Origin: Ypsolopha sequella
Taxonomy: Eukaryota; Arthropoda; Insecta; Lepidoptera; Ypsolophidae
Assembly: GCA_934047225.1 (NCBI GenBank)
Contig: OW203992.1
Span: 19,829,501-19,893,500, forward strand
Length of the DNA: 64,000 nt
Direction of reading: 5' to 3'
This document shows, piece after piece, positions 59,641 to 64,000 of the stretch (its first letter is position 1; every line of letters starts with the position of its first letter). Under the pieces are notes generated by a model. It did no database searches. It saw only the letters and a list, made by a program, of their open reading frames with translations, and was not told the origin of the DNA. Made by a program: the position numbers and the translations under genes.

Positions 59641-59987
59641 AGTATTTTGCAATAAAGAAAATTTAGTTTTGACGACACTAAAGCCTTCACAGAAACTGCT
59701 TTATACAGCAGCATTATATAATTATAATGTCAGCAAAATTATCAGATGTCTGTTCTGAAAATTTAACATTCTTTCAACTGATACCGGCCCCATAGAAGGC
59801 CGATATACATATATTTCAAACATAATTTGTTTTTCAAGTATTTACGGACGTCATTGTGTATTGGTTATTGGATATTATACTATATTTAGCACTTGTTGCT
59901 TTTGTAAACCATCGTCAAATCACGTACACGAATGTTTCAGTTAAACAGTCTATAACAGTCAAGTATACATATACGTACTATAAGTAG

Positions 59988-60288
59988 ACAGGTGCGTGCC
60001 CAAGGGGGGGGCTCAGGGGTCATGACACCCCCCCAAAAAGCCTTAGCATGTTTCGAAAAAAAATATTATTCATAAAAATTTATTAAAATACAACATATAT
60101 CCATTATTGTGCTATGCAACCTTAATTAATGCTCTTAAGTGTATACGTTTTGGAATTAGCCTTGTCCAAATGATTATTCTGTTAATTATTTTAAGAAAAT
60201 TGGCTGTACCTAATAAAATAAAATACAAGTGATTAAAGAAATATTCCCCCGATGACCCCTCCGTTTTGAAAACTGGGCACGCACCTGT
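59988..60288. mobile_element. 301-bp element with perfect 15-bp TIRs and a 6-bp target repeat
   Basis: ACAGGTGCGTGCCCA (59988-60002) and TGGGCACGCACCTGT (60274-60288), flanked by AAGTAG on both sides. Part of its interior, GGTCATGACATCCCCCCGAA-like, is also at 47,310-47,490 in copy 1, so the insertion is older than the duplication and copy 1 has lost its ends. Confidence 0.65.
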
Positions 60289-60451
60289 AAGTAGCTATAT
60301 GTACATACTCTGGGATCATGAATTCATCCAATTTTATTTTTGAAACAGATTTGTTCATTTTTATGGAATGTTAGTGGCCTACTTTAAGTCTTAGTAAGAA
60401 TCTTTATAACAGACATATAGATAGGGAACAGGAAGGTGGATTAAGTTTCAA

Positions 60452-60944
60452 TTAAGGCGAATGGATACGCCAACTGCAATTTGGACCTGTCTTTGAAGGC
60501 CTACTCCTCCCACACGGGTGCTCCAAAAACTTTCATAAAAATATATGATAGGCATTATAGAGTCAAAAATAAATTTTAAGTTTCATAAACTGTTTTTCTA
60601 TTGTAAGTTTTGACAAAAAAATCGAAAGTCATCGAAAGTTTCACATGATTAACACGAGAATTCTCTTACTCCTTCCGAACGCCTAAAGCGATTTTAATTA
60701 TTATTTCACCAAATTATACGAAATTTTTAGATCTAAAAATTTAAGTTCAAAATTTTTTTTCCGTTTATGGCGTTCATGTGAAAAGTATTATTTTCTCCTA
60801 TTTTGCGCTAGCCGGAGACGCAGTGGTTGTGGTAACAGCCACATTTCAAGGCACGCTGATATGAACATTATTTCTATGTCGTTTCCGTTGATATTTGTAC
60901 CAACCCACATCGAGTTGCTTATTTAGCGTGGTCATACGCCTTAA
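60452..60944 (-). mobile_element. TTAA-MITE family 2, intact copy (493 bp)
   Basis: Flanked by TTAA at both ends: TTAAGGCGAATGGATACGCC on the left and GTCATACGCCTTAA on the right. In reverse complement it aligns with the 14.35-15.30 kb region, including CCACACGGGTG and TTTGACAAAAAAATCGAAAG. Absent from copy 1 of the duplication. Confidence 0.7.
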
Positions 60945-61394
60945 GGCCCTACGCATCCAACACAATAATCATATTAAGTAATTTTGAACTCAATGATATT
61001 GTCAGAAAGTCTACATTAGAACGCTCGCTTCGTGCGCTGCGAGCACGTATAATCAGTGAATTTGCGAGGTTTTTCTGGAATTTCTGAAAAAGTATTGAGA
61101 AATAAATAAAAATGGGTCTATAAGTGTCTTAAGATATCTGTAAAAAAAAATCAGGAAAAGTTTTAATTCTCTCCGTTGAACACCTTTGCTATAAACACAT
61201 TTATTCGCAATTTGACGAGCTTACTTTGTGATTTTTTTCTATCGAGTGAAGTTAACTCAATTACGTTTTTAGATCAACTTGTGTCTAGAGTATATCCTCT
61301 ATTGTAATATATATTTAACTTGTATTTGAATGAGATATTGAACTGACAATATTAATTAAACAATAAGCTCATTTTGGAATGGCAGGGCCTTAAG
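60941..61394. mobile_element. TTAA-MITE family 3 (454 bp), abutting family 2
   Basis: Perfect 10-bp inverted termini TTAAGGCCCT ... AGGGCCTTAA. It shares its left TTAA (60941-60944) with the neighbouring family-2 element. Its interior has the TATCGAGTGAAGTTAACTCAATTACG block reminiscent of family 1, so the families look related. Confidence 0.65.
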
Positions 61395-61539
61395 TCACAG
61401 TAAATTTTTTTGGACGAGCTTTTTACTCGGTTACTCGTGTCATCCTCAAGGATATTTGTCGGTTTTTTTCTAGACCTCTAATTCTAACGAGCTAGATATA
61501 CAATTAATTTAAATAAAAGAAAATGTTTGCAGTGAATGC

Positions 61540-61545
61540 TTTATT
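61540..61545 (-). promoter_or_regulatory. Poly(A) signal of TG-C
   Basis: AATAAA on the minus strand, 553 bp after the TG-C stop. It is positionally equivalent to the TG-B signal at 47581-47586. Confidence 0.4.
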
Positions 61546-62097
61546 ATTTTTGAGATCCCAAAAACACACAAACATCGTGCAAGGCGCTTCATTTTTATTT
61601 TTCCTTTTTGTAAATTTTTCTTTAAAAGTAATAATATATTTTAATAATACCTAAAGAAACTTAGTTCTAGATCTTCGAAGAAGACCAATATTCATTTATA
61701 CACTAACATTGTTCTCGTAAAATGGCACTTAAGATTTCGGTTTCATTAAAAATTGTAAAAATAACACATGTATCAAAACAAAACAGTTCAAAACACACTG
61801 TGACTAATGTGAATTAAAAATACAGATTTTTTGTTTATTTTTTTCTTTGATTTGTGCACGTGAAGTAATAAAATATTAAATATGAAAAGATATCCATGTA
61901 ACATGCCAAGTCATTGTTTAGTTTCATCCTTAAAAATATGAAAAATATTAATTCAAAAAGAACATTGCACACAGCTGCTAAGTTTTTATAATGACCACTT
62001 GTTCCTCTTTAATGAATAACTGTTGTTGTGGTATCACGTAGGAGACGAGAGTGTGGTCAAGATCGAGACGAGGCGGCCCTGTTGGGCCCGGGGCTAG

Positions 62098-64000
62098 CTA
62101 GCCGCGCACGTTCACTGTCGTGCAGCCGTGGATCTCATCCAGCTGGCGCGAGGAGAACGTTACCACGATGCGCCGCTCGCCGTGCCTTCGCGGGACGAAC
62201 TTCTCCTGGTAGTTCACGAACTCGCCTGGCTTCACGTCACGGAACCGGATCTGGAATTGTATCACCATGTTAATTTCTATTCGCCTTGTTATATTTTTAA
62301 ACCGTGAATAGTGAAGTGACATTAGGTTACCTGTCGCGGCCTTTGGACTCCATTTCCTTCAAATGTGAAGTAGCATTCAGTCAGGTGCACATTTAATGGA
62401 TTCTGGAAACTGAACGTCACTGCGCATTCTTGTCCTATGCATGGCTGGCCACGGACCTGAATCCAACAACAAAGTTGAGATGAGAATCCAGAATTAAACA
62501 AACCCTATTATTCTCGATGTCGAACACTTCCTATAGATTACCTGCACTTGCATCCTAGGCTTGTGTAGTGGGAAATCATCCTCGTCAGACCAGGCCTGGC
62601 GAGTCTGCTTCACATATGCCATAGCGTGCACCTTCACCATGGAGTGGTCAACCAGTTTATCCATATACTCTTGAGGTGAAACATGGAGCTTGAGCACTTC
62701 ACGTTGACCAGCGCGAACGACAAACTCTCCTTGAGCTCGTCGCAGTCGGGATGCGATGGCGCCAGTGTAGTAGCAAGACGAAGCCGTCAGCACACACCAG
62801 ATGGTACGGTCTTCGTGTGATTTATTCTGTTGGAACAAAGTCAACGATTTGAAGAGTATGAACGATAAACACACCGCAATAAATTTAAGGCAATAAATTT
62901 AATACAACATGTACCCACCTGAATATTCATGGTGCAATCAAATGGCTGTCCATAAGGTACAAGATCAATATCCATGAGATCGAAGTAAACATCTTCGTAG
63001 TTGCGGTCAGGATATTCATAGTACTGCTGCAGACGCTGGTAGCCGCGGCATGACGTAATGACTGCAAGACGCTCCGGTGACGAGCTGTCCACCGTTTTGT
63101 ACTCATGGGTAATTTCCAGCATGTCACTCTCGCCCTCATCATCATCTCGGTTAGGATTCTTCGTAAGGATCTTACGGCCCACTCTAGAATAGCATCATAT
63201 AAATTCAATTAAAATAAATATTATAAATAGGATTATAGGACAGGCGTTGACTTGTAATTGCATACGAATAATAATGAAATTCTTCTTACTGGTAATTATT
63301 GGAAGCCATTCTAACGAAGCCCCATTCCGAGTTTTCTTCCTCCTGGAAATGGCACAGCTCGGAGTTGATCTGGCTGTACATGAAGGGTGTGTCATACTGG
63401 AAGCCGACCTCACCACGTCGCACGGCTTCAACACTAGCAGGACCGCACTGGTAGACCGACTCTGCTTCCTCCTGTGGTGTAGCATCGATAATCTGCCAGC
63501 CACTGTATCCTAAAAAAAGCATACGTTTGTTCATATATTACTTGAAGAATGAACCGACTTTACGTATAAATAAGTACTCAGTTGTTAAAAAATAAATTAA
63601 GTATCTCACCCTGAGGTAAATCAGGTCTCAGCATCCATACATCGTTCCACACGTGGAAGTTCCAGCATGAATCATAGCAGTCTTCATCGGGTCCGTTGGG
63701 TACTTCATTGCCATCGCGATCGAAGTATTTGTCAACAGTGAATGTTCTGTTTGTATCATGTGCAGATACGTAATTGGTGACCGAACGGCAAGGAATACCT
63801 TGAAAATAAATGAGCATTTTATTAGGTCGATGTTTCCTTATTTTTCTCTGCAATATAACGTGGAATGCATTATTTATAAGTAGTTACCAAGAGCTCGGCA
63901 AATTGTGACAACAAGACCGGAATATACCCAGCATTGACCATATTCGACAGGTCTGCCACCGTCCATTAGATAACGTTCCAAGATTGCAACAGATCCCGTC
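62098..64000 (-). CDS. Transglutaminase C, 3' part only (window edge), near-copy of TG-B
   Basis: Exons in transcript order: 63888-64000 (continues beyond the window), 63610-63798, 63290-63509, 62919-63183, 62542-62826, 62331-62456, 62098-62250. Each matches the TG-B exon exactly in length and phase. Catalytic Cys (GQCWVYSG), His (NFHVWND) and Asp (WQIIDATPQE) are all present. Over 1,351 coding bases I count five differences from TG-B: four synonymous and one Ile-to-Leu in the sequence VLK(I/L)HVSP. Introns carry more substitutions and several indels (for example 86 versus 106 bp for the intron before the VGRKILTK exon), so this is a distinct copy or allele and not a re-reading of the same sequence. 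The N-terminal half, including the low-complexity insert, lies outside the window. No stop or frameshift is seen. Confidence 0.9.

Larger units (their letters stand above)
52550..64000. repeat. Segmental duplication, copy 2 (contains TG-C)
   Basis: Same order and orientation as copy 1 but expanded by insertions absent from copy 1: 52,927-53,185 (fold-back), 53,279-53,547 (LINE 3' end), 53,605-54,471 (long-TIR element), 54,651-54,807 (palindromic MITE), 54,948-55,618 (GGCCGG-tail repeat), about 55,699-56,030 (LINE fragment), about 56,640-59,735 (mixed repeats), about 60,170-61,445 (mostly TTAA MITEs). Confidence 0.85.

Noticed and set aside
52550..64000. TG-C as an unmerged haplotype of TG-B
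   Set aside because: Not fully excluded. The collinear order in one contig, about 14% distal divergence and different intron lengths favour a true duplication, so I kept it as a gene with the caveat in the findings.

Overview
This is an AT-rich, repeat-dense window of nuclear DNA from an insect, very probably a moth or butterfly. Three things point that way. The three transglutaminase genes and the single cilium gene have insect-type sequences and short GT-AG introns (mostly 80-110 bp in the second gene). Repeats that end in a 'CTTGGCCGGTTTTT' tail, common in Lepidoptera, recur in several places. LINE, SINE and hairpin-MITE remnants are abundant. No bacterial, viral or organellar gene was recognised.

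Layout. Positions 1-22.68 kb hold no gene I can support: it is mostly AT-rich spacer with MITEs, fold-back elements and LINE scraps, plus a few GC-rich islets. At 22,770-24,071 (+) lies an intact single-exon gene for the dynein-arm assembly factor TilB/LRRC6/DNAAF11. A perfect RFX X-box sits 70 bp upstream of its start codon. From 26,674 to 41,878 (-) lies a complete 12-exon transglutaminase (TG-A, 768 aa) with Cys/His/Asp triad 333/392/415. Its first exon encodes a myristoylation and palmitoylation N-terminus. A second, phase-compatible first exon at 36,901-36,982 predicts an isoform without the lipid anchor, like the A and B forms of Drosophila Tg. From 48,138 to 51,765 (-) lies a second transglutaminase (TG-B, 9 exons, 969 aa, triad 543/606/629), with a long low-complexity N-terminus and a roughly 120-residue insertion in its first beta-sandwich. 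From 62,098 to the window edge (-) is the 3' part of TG-C, almost identical to TG-B.

TG-B and TG-C sit in a tandem segmental duplication: about 44.56-50.0 kb is paralogous to about 52.55-64.0 kb. Unshared insertions make the two copies differ in length, and comparing them gives empty-site evidence for many mobile elements. The copies differ by about 14% in distal flank, about 5% in the 3' flank and most introns, and only 5 of 1,351 coding bases (one amino-acid change). This pattern suggests recent gene conversion or strong constraint on the coding part. An unmerged haplotype in the assembly is a less likely explanation.

Function. Transglutaminases cross-link proteins in clotting, cuticle and immunity. 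The locus appears to supply a lipid-anchored or exosomal form and a soluble form from TG-A, and two nearly identical enzymes from TG-B and TG-C. The cilium gene is unrelated to them in function and is simply their neighbour.
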